Shown here piece after piece: positions 15,348 through 25,090 of a stretch of 64,000 bases of DNA. The notes beneath the pieces were generated by a model. That model was not told where the DNA came from and did not search any database. It saw only the letters and a list, made by a program, of their open reading frames with translations. The stretch comes from Pseudomonas shirazensis (GTDB taxonomy: Bacteria > Pseudomonadota > Gammaproteobacteria > Pseudomonadales > Pseudomonadaceae): positions 62,001 through 126,000 of the forward strand of contig NZ_JABWRD020000001.1 in NCBI RefSeq assembly GCF_014268785.2, read 5' to 3'. Every line of letters starts with the position of its first letter. Position 1 is the stretch's first letter. Made by a program: the position numbers and the translations under genes.

Positions 15348-16463
15348 ATGCCCATGCTTAATTTCAGGCAGCTGATTGCCGCCACCGTGCTTGTATCCTG
15401 TGCGTTCAGTGCCCACGCCGAGCGCCTCAAGGACATCGCCAGTATCTCCGGCGTGCGCACCAACCAGTTGATCGGTTATGGCCTGGTGGTCGGCTTGAAC
15501 GGCACCGGCGACCAGACCACGCAGACCCCGTTCACCCTGCAGACCTTCAACAACATGCTCTCGCAGTTCGGCATCAAGGTGCCGCCAGGCTCGGGTAACG
15601 TGCAGCTGAAGAACGTCGCCGCGGTGTCGATCCATGCTGATCTGCCGGCGTTCGCCAAGCCGGGGCAGGTGGTGGATATCACCGTGTCGTCGATCGGTAA
15701 CTCCAAGAGCCTGCGCGGTGGCAGCCTGCTGATGACCCCGCTCAAGGGTATCGACGGCAACGTCTACGCCATCGCCCAGGGCAACCTTGTGGTCGGCGGT
15801 TTTGACGCCGAAGGCCGCGATGGCTCGAAGATCACCGTCAACGTGCCCTCGGCTGGGCGCATCCCTGGCGGTGCCAGTGTCGAGCGGGCCGTGCCGAGTG
15901 GTTTCAACCAGGGCAACAGCCTCACCCTGAACCTCAATCGCCCTGACTTCACCACCGCGAAGCGCATCGTCGACAAGGTCAACGAGCTGCTCGGCCCAGG
16001 TGTTGCCCAGGCCCTCGATGGCGGTTCGGTGCGGGTCACCGCGCCGATGGACCCAAGCCAGCGCGTCGACTACCTGTCGATCCTGGAGAACCTCGAGATC
16101 GATCCGGGCCAGGCCGTGGCCAAGGTCATCATCAACTCGCGTACCGGCACCATCGTCATCGGCCAGAACGTCAAGGTTTCGCCGGCTGCGGTTACCCACG
16201 GCAGCCTCACCGTGACCATTACCGAAGACCCGATCGTCAGCCAGCCGGGGCCGTTCTCCAATGGCCAGACGGCTGTGGTGCCACGCTCGCGCGTGAACGC
16301 CGAGCAGGAAGCCAAACCGATGTTCAAGTTCGGCCCGGGCACTACGCTGGATGAGATCGTCCGAGCGGTCAACCAGGTCGGGGCAGCGCCCAGTGACTTG
16401 ATGGCCATCCTTGAAGCGCTGAAACAGGCCGGTGCTCTGCAAGCCGACCTGATCGTGATTTGA
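15348..16463 (+). CDS. flgI: Flagellar P-ring protein FlgI
   Basis: FlgI builds the periplasmic P-ring, assisted by FlgA. The N-terminal signal peptide is [16 protein letters not shown] with predicted cleavage before [20 protein letters not shown], the invariant FlgI start. The internal glycine-rich [19 protein letters not shown] motif is present. Two ATGs (15348, 15354) are possible starts and give nearly the same signal peptide. About 370 aa, normal. Confidence 0.96.
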   Translation: MPMLNFRQLIAATVLVSCAFSAHAERLKDIASISGVRTNQLIGYGLVVGLNGTGDQTTQTPFTLQTFNNMLSQFGIKVPPGSGNVQLKNVAAVSIHADLPAFAKPGQVVDITVSSIGNSKSLRGGSLLMTPLKGIDGNVYAIAQGNLVVGGFDAEGRDGSKITVNVPSAGRIPGGASVERAVPSGFNQGNSLTLNLNRPDFTTAKRIVDKVNELLGPGVAQALDGGSVRVTAPMDPSQRVDYLSILENLEIDPGQAVAKVIINSRTGTIVIGQNVKVSPAAVTHGSLTVTITEDPIVSQPGPFSNGQTAVVPRSRVNAEQEAKPMFKFGPGTTLDEIVRAVNQVGAAPSDLMAILEALKQAGALQADLIVI

Positions 16464-16474
16464 GGACGCTTTAG

Positions 16475-17671
16475 ATGAATTCCAAGAGTCTGGTTTCCAG
16501 CCAAGCCGACAGCGGTGCCTACACCGACCTCAACCGCCTGACCTCGCTCAAGCACGGTGATCGTGACAGCGAAGCGAACGTGCGCAAGGTCGCCCAAGAG
16601 TTCGAGTCGCTGTTCATCAGCGAGATGCTCAAGGCTTCGCGCAAGGCCAGTGACGTGCTCGCTGAAGACAACGAGCTGAACACCGAAACGGTCAAGCAGT
16701 ACCGCGACATGTACGATCAGCAGCTGTCCGTGAGCATGTCCCGCGAAGGTGGCGGCATCGGCTTGCAGGATGTGCTGGTGCGGCAGTTGTCCAAGCAGAA
16801 AAATCCAGTGGCGACGCCTAACCCGTTCCTGCGCGGCGAAGGCGCTGGCCCGGCGCTGTGGGGGAACAAGGTGGCGACTCCGGTACACGGCGATACCAGC
16901 AGTGCTGCGCGCAATGACGTGGCTGCGCTCAATTCGCGGCGCTTGTCGCTGCCTGGCAAGCTGACCGATCGGCTGCTGGCCGGGATTGTGCCGTCCGCCG
17001 GTAACCCGGCACTGGCCGGCAATGGTGCGGCGCTGCCGGCGCGTGACGGGCAGCTGGTCAATGGCGTGGTCAAGGGCGACTGGGAGCCAGCGCAAGCGTT
17101 TGCTGCCGCCGATGGCGGTACGCGCATCCTCGGTCGGGCCATGGCCCAGCCACCGTTGGCGCCGAAAAGGGCCTTCGGCAACAGTGACGAATTCGTCTCG
17201 ACCATGCTGCCAATGGCTCAACAAGCGGCCAAGCGCATCGGCATCGACCCGCGCTACCTGGTGGCTCAGGCCGCACTGGAAACCGGTTGGGGCAAGTCGG
17301 TTATGCGCAACACCGATGGCAGCAGCAGCCACAACCTGTTCGGCATCAAGGCCACTGGCAGTTGGCAGGGCGGTGAAGCGCGGGCGATCACCAGCGAGTT
17401 CCGCGATGGCGCCTTCGTCAAGGAGACCGCCGCGTTCCGTTCCTACGACTCCTACCAGGACAGCTTCCACGACCTGGTCAGCCTGCTGCAGAACAATGCG
17501 CGCTATCAAGATGCGGTCAAGTCGGCCGATAACCCAGAACAGTTTGTGCGAGAGCTGCAGAAGGCGGGGTACGCAACCGACCCGAACTACGCCAGCAAGA
17601 TCTCGCAGATTGCTAAACAGATGAAGTCGTACGAGAGCTACGCAATGCTCGGTACCACCACGCAACGTTAA
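16475..17671 (+). CDS. flgJ: Rod-cap and peptidoglycan hydrolase FlgJ
   Basis: FlgJ is a bifunctional protein. The N-terminal rod-binding/capping domain (residues ~30-110, KVAQEFESLFISEMLKASRK) scaffolds the rod. The C-terminal glucosaminidase domain (~245-390) opens the peptidoglycan, with the catalytic Glu in AQAALETGWGKS and the partner region HNLFGIKATGSW. An Ala/Gly/Pro-rich linker separates them. 398 residues fits the Pseudomonas FlgJ size. Confidence 0.96.
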   Translation: MNSKSLVSSQADSGAYTDLNRLTSLKHGDRDSEANVRKVAQEFESLFISEMLKASRKASDVLAEDNELNTETVKQYRDMYDQQLSVSMSREGGGIGLQDVLVRQLSKQKNPVATPNPFLRGEGAGPALWGNKVATPVHGDTSSAARNDVAALNSRRLSLPGKLTDRLLAGIVPSAGNPALAGNGAALPARDGQLVNGVVKGDWEPAQAFAAADGGTRILGRAMAQPPLAPKRAFGNSDEFVSTMLPMAQQAAKRIGIDPRYLVAQAALETGWGKSVMRNTDGSSSHNLFGIKATGSWQGGEARAITSEFRDGAFVKETAAFRSYDSYQDSFHDLVSLLQNNARYQDAVKSADNPEQFVRELQKAGYATDPNYASKISQIAKQMKSYESYAMLGTTTQR

Positions 17672-17683
17672 GGGTAGAGAACC

Positions 17684-19723
17684 ATGGCGAGTTTGCTCAA
17701 TATTGGCATGTCAGGGCTTGGAGCCGCACAGTCAGGGTTGTACACCCTGGGTAACAACATCGCCAATGCCGATGTCGAGAGCTATTCGCGCCAGCAGAAC
17801 GTGCAGAAGACCAAGGGCGGCCAGCAAACTGGTCAGGTCTTCATCGGTACCGGCACCACTCTGGCCGATGTGCGACGGGTGTACAACGCGTTCCTCGAAA
17901 ACCAGTTGCGCACCACCACTTCACTGTCCAGCGATGCCAACACCTACCTCAGCCAGATCACCCCACTGGACAACGCCCTGTCCAGCGCCGATACCGGTAT
18001 CACCGCCGCGCTGCAGAGTTTTTTCAGCGCGATGCAGGATGCCTCGGCCAAACCGACCGAAGATGCCTCGCGCCAGTTGCTGCTGACCAGCGCGCAGACC
18101 TTGGCCAAGCGCTTCAACACGCTGTCGGCCCAGCTTAATCAGCAGAACAGCAATACCAACAGCAATATGGCTTCGCTGGCGACCCAGGTGAACAACCTGA
18201 CCAAGACCATTGCTGATCTGAATACGCAGATCTCCAAGGTCGGCGTGGTCACTGGCCAGCCCAACGATCTGCTTGATCAGCGTGACGGCGCGGTTCGCCA
18301 GCTGACGTCGCTGATCGGTGCCGATGTGGTCGAGCAGAAAAACGGCAACTACGACATCTATCTGAAGAACGGCCAGGCGCTGGTATTGGGCAATACCACC
18401 CAGACCCTTGGCGTCGAGCCGAGCGCGACCGACCCGACCCGCATGAGCCTGATCCTCAATCGCGGCTCGACCAAGATGGACATCACCAACAGCACCAGCG
18501 GTGGTGAACTTGGCGGCCTGATCCGCTACCGCAAGGAAACCCTCGACCCGGCGCTCAACGAGCTCGGTCGCGTGGCACTGGTGGTGGCTGATGCAATCAA
18601 CAGCCAATTGGCCCAAGGTATCGACAAAGAGGGCAACTTCGGTGCCAGCCTGTTCGGCGACATCAACAGCGCCAAGGCCATCAGCGAGCGCAGCATAGCC
18701 AAGCAGGGCAATGCCGGCACCGGCAATATCAACGTGACCATTGCCGACAGCGGCAAGCTTGGCACCAGCGACTATCAGGTTACCTTCAACAACCCGGCGA
18801 ACCTGAAAGAGTACACCGTGCGCAAGTTGCCGGAAGGCACCGACATGGGCACGCATAACCTCGACGACGACCCGGCGCCGGTGTTCGATGGCTTCAGCCT
18901 GTCGGGCAATGGCGGCACCTATGCTGCCGGTGACAGCTTCAAGATCACTCCTACGCGCAATGCTGCGGCCACCATCGAGTCGGTGCTGACCGACCCCAAG
19001 CGCCTGGCCATGGCCTCGCCGCTGACCGCTACCAGCGGTTCGGGCAACAAGGGCACTGGCGTGATCACCCAGCCAACCCTTACCACCAAGTTGGACATCT
19101 ACGACGCAACCGAGCTGAACAAGCTGCAGACCGGCCTCAAGTATTCCACCCCGGTCAAACTGGTGTTCGGCGACGATGGCGCCTCGCCGCAGAGCTACAC
19201 CCTGTACAACGCTAAGGGTGACTCGATCGGCACCGGCACGATCATCCCCGGCCAGGACAACAAGCTGCAGTTGTCGGTCCCGCTGACCGATGCCAATGGC
19301 AACGCCTTGGGCGGCAACTTCACCTTCGAGATGAACGTCAACGGCGCGCCGAAGACCAGCGACAGCTTCAGTGTGGCGCTGACCGGTTCAGGCTCGGCGG
19401 ATAACCGCAATGCCCAATCGGTTATCGACCTGCAAACCAGGTCCACCGTGGACGTAGGGGCCAATGGCAAGGGCATCAGCATCAGCGACGCCTATGCCAA
19501 GCTGGTCTCCAACGTAGGCGGCAAGGCCGGCCAGGCGAAGATGGACAGCGACGCCACCGGTGCGTTGCAGAACTCTGCGCTGGACAGCCGCAATTCCTTG
19601 TCGGGGGTCTCGGTCGATGAAGAAACCGGCAACCTGATCAAGTTCCAGCAGTACTACACCGCGTCGTCGCAGATCATCAAGGCGGCCCAGGAAACCTTCG
19701 CCACCTTGATCAACAGCCTTTAA
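17684..19723 (+). CDS. flgK: Hook-filament junction protein FlgK (HAP1)
   Basis: FlgK is the first junction protein between hook and filament, exported with the FlgN chaperone. N-terminal NIGMSGLGAAQSGLYTLGNN and IANADVESYSRQQNV, and C-terminal NLIKFQQYYTASSQIIKAAQ, are the family ends. 679 aa, at the long end of the family (E. coli has about 547), with the extra length in the variable central domain. It overlaps nothing and is followed by flgL after 13 bp. Confidence 0.96.
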   Translation: MASLLNIGMSGLGAAQSGLYTLGNNIANADVESYSRQQNVQKTKGGQQTGQVFIGTGTTLADVRRVYNAFLENQLRTTTSLSSDANTYLSQITPLDNALSSADTGITAALQSFFSAMQDASAKPTEDASRQLLLTSAQTLAKRFNTLSAQLNQQNSNTNSNMASLATQVNNLTKTIADLNTQISKVGVVTGQPNDLLDQRDGAVRQLTSLIGADVVEQKNGNYDIYLKNGQALVLGNTTQTLGVEPSATDPTRMSLILNRGSTKMDITNSTSGGELGGLIRYRKETLDPALNELGRVALVVADAINSQLAQGIDKEGNFGASLFGDINSAKAISERSIAKQGNAGTGNINVTIADSGKLGTSDYQVTFNNPANLKEYTVRKLPEGTDMGTHNLDDDPAPVFDGFSLSGNGGTYAAGDSFKITPTRNAAATIESVLTDPKRLAMASPLTATSGSGNKGTGVITQPTLTTKLDIYDATELNKLQTGLKYSTPVKLVFGDDGASPQSYTLYNAKGDSIGTGTIIPGQDNKLQLSVPLTDANGNALGGNFTFEMNVNGAPKTSDSFSVALTGSGSADNRNAQSVIDLQTRSTVDVGANGKGISISDAYAKLVSNVGGKAGQAKMDSDATGALQNSALDSRNSLSGVSVDEETGNLIKFQQYYTASSQIIKAAQETFATLINSL

Positions 19724-19736
19724 GGAGCCGTAGACC

Positions 19737-21335
19737 GTGCGCATTTCCACTTCGCAGTTCTACAACACCACCAGCGCCAACTATCAGCGCAACCTTGCCA
19801 ACACGGTGAAGAGCCAGCAGGAAGCCAGCGACAACCTGCGCATCCGTACCGCGGCCGACGATCCGGTAGGCGCCGCGCGTCTCCTGCAGCTTGAGCAGCA
19901 ACAGAACATGCTCAAGCAGTACAGCGGCAACATCACCAACGTGCGTAACGCGCTCGGCACCAGCGAGAGCACGTTGAATGCCATTGGCAATATTCTGCAG
20001 CGGGTCAACGAACTGGCCATCAGCTCGGGCAACGCCGGTTTTACCGACTCCGATCGCAAGGCCAACGCTGATGAACTCGGCTCGCTGGAAGAGCAACTGT
20101 TCTCGCTCATGAACAGCAAGGACGAGAACGGCAAGTACCTGTTCTCCGGCTCCAAAGGCGATACCCAGCCTTATGTGAAGAACGCTGACGGCACCTACAG
20201 CTACAAAGGTGACCAGACCAGCCTGCAGCTGCAGGTGGGTGACATGCTTAGCCTGGCCGCCAACGAGACCGGTTACGATGCCTTCGAGCAGGCGCTCAAT
20301 ACCAGCCGCACCGAAGCCAAGTTGACCTCGCCTGCCGCGGCAGACTCGCGCATCAACATGTCCAATGGTCAGGTCGCGGGCAGCTCGGTATTCAACGACC
20401 GCTTCCGCAGCGGCGAGCCGTACACCATCGAGTTCACCAGCAGCACTCAGTTCAAGATCACGGCCGCCAATGGCGATGACGTGACCAACGAAGCGTCCCA
20501 GGGCGGTAAGTTCGACCCCAAGGGCACCAATACCTCGATCAACTTCCGCGGTGTTGACCTGCGCCTTGATATCAGCTTCAAGCCTGGTGACGAAGCCGAC
20601 TATGATGCCGCGCTGCAAGGCCACTCGTTTACTCTCGGCGCCAAGCCAGACAGCATCAGCGGCACCCGTAGTGCCGGCAATGGCCCGTCCGGCAGCCAGG
20701 TCACCGGCGCAAGCATCAGCGATGAAGCCCTGTACAAGGCGGCATTCCCCGCTGGCGGCGCAATCCTCAAGATTTCTGAAACCGACCCGACCCAGTTCGA
20801 CCTTTACGCCGCGCCGTTGAGCGCTGACAGTCGCCCGGTCAGCAGCGGTACATTGAGCGGCACCGGCACCGCCGCTGACCCGTATACCGCTACTGCGGCC
20901 GGGGTGACGTTCACGCTGTCGACCGCCCCGGATGCAGGCGATTCGTTCTCGGTCAAGGCTGATACTCACCAGACCCAGAATGTGCTCGACACCCTCGCCC
21001 AGTTGCGCACGGCACTGCGCACGCCGATCGATTCGGACCCGGTCGCCAAGCAGAACTTCAAGGCTTCGCTGGATGCAGCCATCGGCAACATTGGCAGCGC
21101 GATCAACCAGGTCAGCTCGTCTGTCAGTGCGATCGGCGGCCGTGGCCAGGCACTGGATGTGCAGGCAGAAACCAACGAAGCGCTGAGCACCGAGAACAGC
21201 AAGACCCAGACCTCGATTCGCGAAAGCGATCCGGCCGAAGTGATGCTGCGTCTGCAGCGCCAGACCAACATGCTGCAGGCGTCGCTGCAGGCCTTTGCCA
21301 AGGTCGCCGGGTTGTCGCTGGTCAACTACATCTGA
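19737..21335 (+). CDS. flgL: Hook-filament junction protein FlgL (HAP3)
   Basis: FlgL is the second junction protein. It begins with the GTG at 19737, with AAGGAG overlapping the flgK stop region, and reads V/M-RISTSQFYNTTSANYQRNL. Flagellin-like ends are present: N-terminal NLRIRTAADDPVGAARLLQL and C-terminal MLRLQRQTNMLQASLQAFAK. 532 residues is much longer than E. coli FlgL (about 317), with an enlarged central region (~165-430) that should be surface-exposed. It is the last gene of flgFGHIJKL. Confidence 0.95.
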   Translation: MRISTSQFYNTTSANYQRNLANTVKSQQEASDNLRIRTAADDPVGAARLLQLEQQQNMLKQYSGNITNVRNALGTSESTLNAIGNILQRVNELAISSGNAGFTDSDRKANADELGSLEEQLFSLMNSKDENGKYLFSGSKGDTQPYVKNADGTYSYKGDQTSLQLQVGDMLSLAANETGYDAFEQALNTSRTEAKLTSPAAADSRINMSNGQVAGSSVFNDRFRSGEPYTIEFTSSTQFKITAANGDDVTNEASQGGKFDPKGTNTSINFRGVDLRLDISFKPGDEADYDAALQGHSFTLGAKPDSISGTRSAGNGPSGSQVTGASISDEALYKAAFPAGGAILKISETDPTQFDLYAAPLSADSRPVSSGTLSGTGTAADPYTATAAGVTFTLSTAPDAGDSFSVKADTHQTQNVLDTLAQLRTALRTPIDSDPVAKQNFKASLDAAIGNIGSAINQVSSSVSAIGGRGQALDVQAETNEALSTENSKTQTSIRESDPAEVMLRLQRQTNMLQASLQAFAKVAGLSLVNYI

Positions 21336-21362
21336 TTGTTCCAGGCCGGCATCGCCATCCAT

Positions 21363-21385
21363 GCAGGGTCCCGTGAGGGCCCTGC
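21363..21385 (+). terminator. Strong hairpin without U-tract after flgL
   Basis: GCAGGG-T-CCC-GTGA-GGG-CCCTGC forms a 9-bp stem with one bulge. No run of T follows, so it may be a stability element or partial terminator that lets the glycosyltransferase island receive flgF-operon transcripts. Confidence 0.5.
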
Positions 21386-21455
21386 AGCGTGCCACACACT
21401 GGATTCGCCATGCTGGCTGTCACAGTGAACCGTAAACCTTGTCAAGGTCGTCATC

Positions 21456-24400
21456 GTGAGTGATCAGCCCGTCGTCAGCATTGCCATCCCCGCCTTCAAT
21501 GCTGAATTCTTCCGCGCCACGCTGGCCAGTGCCATCGCCCAGGATTACCCCAATCTTGAGATCGTCGTTTGCGACGACAGTGGCGATCAGCAGATCGAGA
21601 CCATCTGCGCCGAGCTTGGCAAAGACAGCGCGGTGCCGCTGCGTTACCTGCGCAACCCGGTGCGACTGGGCTTTGCCCGCAATCTGCAGGCGTGTCTGGC
21701 ACAGGCTTCGGGTGAGCTGATCAAGTTTCTTTGCGATGACGACATGCTGCTCGACAGCTGCATCAGTCGCCAGGCCAAGGTTCTGCAGGAGTTGGCGCAG
21801 GTCAGTATGGTCATCTGCCAGCGCCTGGTGTGCTCGGCTGATGACATCCTGCTGCCTTCACGCTCGCTCAACAGCGTCATTGCCCCGCAGAGTGCCGTGC
21901 TGATCGGCACAGACCTGTTGGCGAGCATTGCCGACAATGCGCCGAACCTGTTCGGTGGGATCAGCCACGCGCTTTTCCGCCGCGCCCAGGTCGAAGAATA
22001 CCTAAGCCATCTGGTGCTCGACGGCCAGGGCTTTACCGCGCGCCTTGACCTTGCCTTGTATGCATGTGTGCTGCGCCGGGGCCATCTGGCCAGCCTGGAG
22101 CAGGTGCTCAGTGTCGAGCGGGTTCACGCGGCCAGGCTCAGCCACAATGTTGGCGTTATCGAAGCGTTCAAGGTCGAAACCCAGTGGCTGCAACAGATGC
22201 TTGCTGCACGTACTGGCGACCTGCCGCCCGCCAATGGCTGGGTCCGTTACCTGCCACTGGCAGCGTTCAATGGCGAGCCGGATCAGCGCTGGGAAGAGTT
22301 TGATATCCGCCGTTTCTATTCCGGCCAAATCGCCAACTTCCAGCAGCAGGTCGGCAGTCAGGCACTGAGCTTTGCCGAGCTTTATGCGCAGTGGTTGGCC
22401 TGCCGCAACCTGTCGCCGGGGCAACTGCAACTGTTGCCCAAGCGCATCGAGCAATGGCCCAACCAGCCACGCATCGTGCCGGTCATCGTTTGCCAGCAGG
22501 GTGATGAGGCGGCATTGCAGGAAACCCTCGATAGCCTGGCTGTACAGTCTTATCCAGGCGCGCAGATTCTGGTGCAGGGCCCGGCTGAGCTGGCCGGCGT
22601 GAATGCACCTGGAGTCCGCTACCAGGTCGTCCACGGCACCGGTCTGGCCGAGCTCAATCAGTGGCTGAGCGCCGCTGAGCAACCCGCCGACTGGGTATGG
22701 CTGTTGCGCGCCGGCGACCGGGTCCATGCTCACGCATTGGTGATTCTCGCCGAGCGCATGGCCCTGCGCACCGACAGCCTGTGCCTGTATACCGATGAAG
22801 ACGGCTTCGACAACCTTGAGCCGGGTCGGCCGATCTTCAAGCCGGATTTCAACCTCGATCTGATGCGTAGCCTGCCTTATGTAGGGCGGATGCTCGCGTT
22901 CAACGTAACTGCGCTGCGCGCTTTGGGCGGCTTCGATACTGAGTTTTCCGGCATGGCGGCCCATGACCTGCTCTGGCGCATGGTCGAGGCCAAGGGCCTG
23001 CACGTCGTAGAGCATGTCCCACAGGTGCTGGTGCAGTGTCAGTCTGGCTATGCCGAATGGTTGGCCGAGGCGGATGCGCAGCAGCAGGCAGCCCGCGTGG
23101 TCGAGGCTCATCTGCGTCGCCTTGGCGTCAAGGCGCAGGTGCAGGGCCAGCCGGGCAGCCTGATCTGTCGCGTCAATTACCTGCATGAATCGCCAGCGAG
23201 CGTGTCGGTGCTGATCAGCGCAGGACACGACCTGCAGGCGCTCAGGCAGTGTGTCGAATCGCTGTTTGAACACACCCGGTACGCTTACTTCGAAGTGTTG
23301 GTAGTGGCTACTGGTGACGAGCCTGCCGACGTCCGCGATTGGCTGCAGGCCATGCGTAGCGTCGGCGCGGATCAGCTGCAGGTGGTCGAGGTGCAGGCGC
23401 AGGGCAGGGCCGCAGTGCTCAATCAAGCCAGCCAGCACGCGCGAGGTGATTACCTGCTGCTGCTTGAGAGCGGTTGCGCGCTGTTTGACGGGCAGTGGCT
23501 GAGCGCGCTCATGGAGCAAGCCCAGCGCCCGGAAGTGGGTGTGGTGGGGCCGATGCTGTGCGCGGGCGATGGCAAGGTAGTGTCCGCTGGCCTGGTACTT
23601 GGCCTGGGCGGTGCTGCCGCCGGCAGCCCCTTCGCCAGCAACAACCTGAACGCAGATGGCTACCTGAACCGCCAGCGCCTGGTGCAGAGCTGGAGTGCGG
23701 TGAGCCTGGATTGTCTGTTGGTGCGGCGTGAGCTGTTTGCGCAGTTGCAGGGGCTCGATACTGCCCACCTGCAGGCATCGCAGTTCGACCTTGACCTCTG
23801 CCTGCGCGCTCGCGACGCAGGCTATCTGGTGGTTTGGACGCCTTTTTCCCGAGTGGCCAAGCTGTCGCGCGCGGCCGCATCGGCAACGCCTGATCAAGTG
23901 CAACTGGCCGACACGCAAGCCTGCTACGACCGCTGGCTGGCGTCGGTGGCGCTGGACCCAGCCTACAACCCTAACCTGAGCTTGAAGCTGGGTAATTTCA
24001 ATCTTGAGCCTGGTCTGCGCACTGGCTGGGATCCGTTCATTGCCAGGGTCATGCCCTCGGTGCTGGCGCTGCCGACCAATACCACGGCCATCGGCCACTA
24101 CCGGGTCATCCAGCCATTCACCGAGCTGGAGCGCGCCGGCTGGATTCAGGGGCGTATCAACTACATGACGCCGGGGTTGATAGAGCTGCAGCGAGAGCAG
24201 CCGGATGTGATGATCCTGCAGTGTCGCTACACCCCGACAAACCTGCACGAAATGGCCCGCTTCAAGCGATTTTCCAATGCCAGACGAGTTTACGAGCTGG
24301 ACGACTACATCGTCGAGCCACCCAAGAAGAACGACCACGCGCGCAATCTGCCAAGCAACATCCGTGAGCTGGTAGCGCAGGGCATTGGCTTGTGCGACCG

Positions 24401-25037
24401 CGTGGTAGTGTCCACCGAGCCCCTGGCTGACGCCCTGTCGAGCATGCACCAGGACATCCGCGTGGTGCCGAACATGTTGTCTGCACCGATGTGGAAGGGC
24501 CTCGCCAGTCGCCGCCAGACCAGTGCTCGCCCGCGCGTCGGATGGGCCGGTGGTACCAGCCACCGCGGCGATCTGGAATTACTGCTGGACGTCATCAAAG
24601 CCTTGGTTGGCGAGGTCGACTGGGTCTTCTTTGGTATGTGCCCAGAGCCGCTACGCCCCTATGTCAAGGAGTTTCACCGCGCCGTGTCGCTGGCCGAGTA
24701 CCCGCGCAAGCTGGCCAGTCTCAATCTCGATCTGGCGCTGGCGCCGCTCGAGCAGAACCTCTTCAATGACTGCAAGAGCAACCTGCGCCTGCTCGAATAT
24801 GGCGCGTGCGGCTTCCCGGTAATCTGTACCGATTCGCGGGCCTATGCCGGCTATCTGCCCTGCACGCGGGTGAAAGACAACAGTACGGAACAATGGCTGG
24901 ATGCGATCCGTATGCACCTCGCCGACCCGCAGGCCAGCTATCGCCAGGGTGATGCCTTGCGCGAAGCCGTGCTCCACGACTACATGCTGATGCCGCACCA
25001 TTTGCAGCATTGGGCCAATGCCTGGCTGGCAGACTGA
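21456..25037 (+). CDS. Giant multidomain glycosyltransferase (GT2-GT2-GT2-GT-B)
   Basis: A cytoplasmic enzyme of 1193 residues with four glycosyltransferase modules in one chain. Residues ~5-230 are a GT2 domain starting VSIAIPAFNAEFFRATLASA with an acidic DDD metal site at ~93-95. ~340-560 is a second GT2-like module with YTDEDG. ~580-800 is a third (SVSVLISAGHDLQALRQC) without an obvious DxD, so it may be non-catalytic. ~860-1193 is a GT-B (group 1) domain with RVGWAGGTSHRGDLELLLDV and LEYGACGFPVICTDSRAYAG. The GTG at 21456 is the start. The location between flgL and fliC corresponds to the flagellin-glycosylation genes fgt1/fgt2 of P. syringae, so flagellin is the expected acceptor. Acceptor and sugar are inferred, not shown. 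Confidence 0.85.
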   Translation: MSDQPVVSIAIPAFNAEFFRATLASAIAQDYPNLEIVVCDDSGDQQIETICAELGKDSAVPLRYLRNPVRLGFARNLQACLAQASGELIKFLCDDDMLLDSCISRQAKVLQELAQVSMVICQRLVCSADDILLPSRSLNSVIAPQSAVLIGTDLLASIADNAPNLFGGISHALFRRAQVEEYLSHLVLDGQGFTARLDLALYACVLRRGHLASLEQVLSVERVHAARLSHNVGVIEAFKVETQWLQQMLAARTGDLPPANGWVRYLPLAAFNGEPDQRWEEFDIRRFYSGQIANFQQQVGSQALSFAELYAQWLACRNLSPGQLQLLPKRIEQWPNQPRIVPVIVCQQGDEAALQETLDSLAVQSYPGAQILVQGPAELAGVNAPGVRYQVVHGTGLAELNQWLSAAEQPADWVWLLRAGDRVHAHALVILAERMALRTDSLCLYTDEDGFDNLEPGRPIFKPDFNLDLMRSLPYVGRMLAFNVTALRALGGFDTEFSGMAAHDLLWRMVEAKGLHVVEHVPQVLVQCQSGYAEWLAEADAQQQAARVVEAHLRRLGVKAQVQGQPGSLICRVNYLHESPASVSVLISAGHDLQALRQCVESLFEHTRYAYFEVLVVATGDEPADVRDWLQAMRSVGADQLQVVEVQAQGRAAVLNQASQHARGDYLLLLESGCALFDGQWLSALMEQAQRPEVGVVGPMLCAGDGKVVSAGLVLGLGGAAAGSPFASNNLNADGYLNRQRLVQSWSAVSLDCLLVRRELFAQLQGLDTAHLQASQFDLDLCLRARDAGYLVVWTPFSRVAKLSRAAASATPDQVQLADTQACYDRWLASVALDPAYNPNLSLKLGNFNLEPGLRTGWDPFIARVMPSVLALPTNTTAIGHYRVIQPFTELERAGWIQGRINYMTPGLIELQREQPDVMILQCRYTPTNLHEMARFKRFSNARRVYELDDYIVEPPKKNDHARNLPSNIRELVAQGIGLCDRVVVSTEPLADALSSMHQDIRVVPNMLSAPMWKGLASRRQTSARPRVGWAGGTSHRGDLELLLDVIKALVGEVDWVFFGMCPEPLRPYVKEFHRAVSLAEYPRKLASLNLDLALAPLEQNLFNDCKSNLRLLEYGACGFPVICTDSRAYAGYLPCTRVKDNSTEQWLDAIRMHLADPQASYRQGDALREAVLHDYMLMPHHLQHWANAWLAD

Positions 25038-25090
25038 ACCCTGGCGCCGGGCCTGGCCCCGCGCTGCAATGACCACTGAACAGGTGCTTT

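Noticed and set aside
22002..24563. Long 853-codon minus-strand open frame opposite the first glycosyltransferase
   Set aside because: Shadow of the true plus-strand gene, whose GT2 and GT-B motifs are clear. Its translation is Gln/His/Arg-rich and shows no domain.
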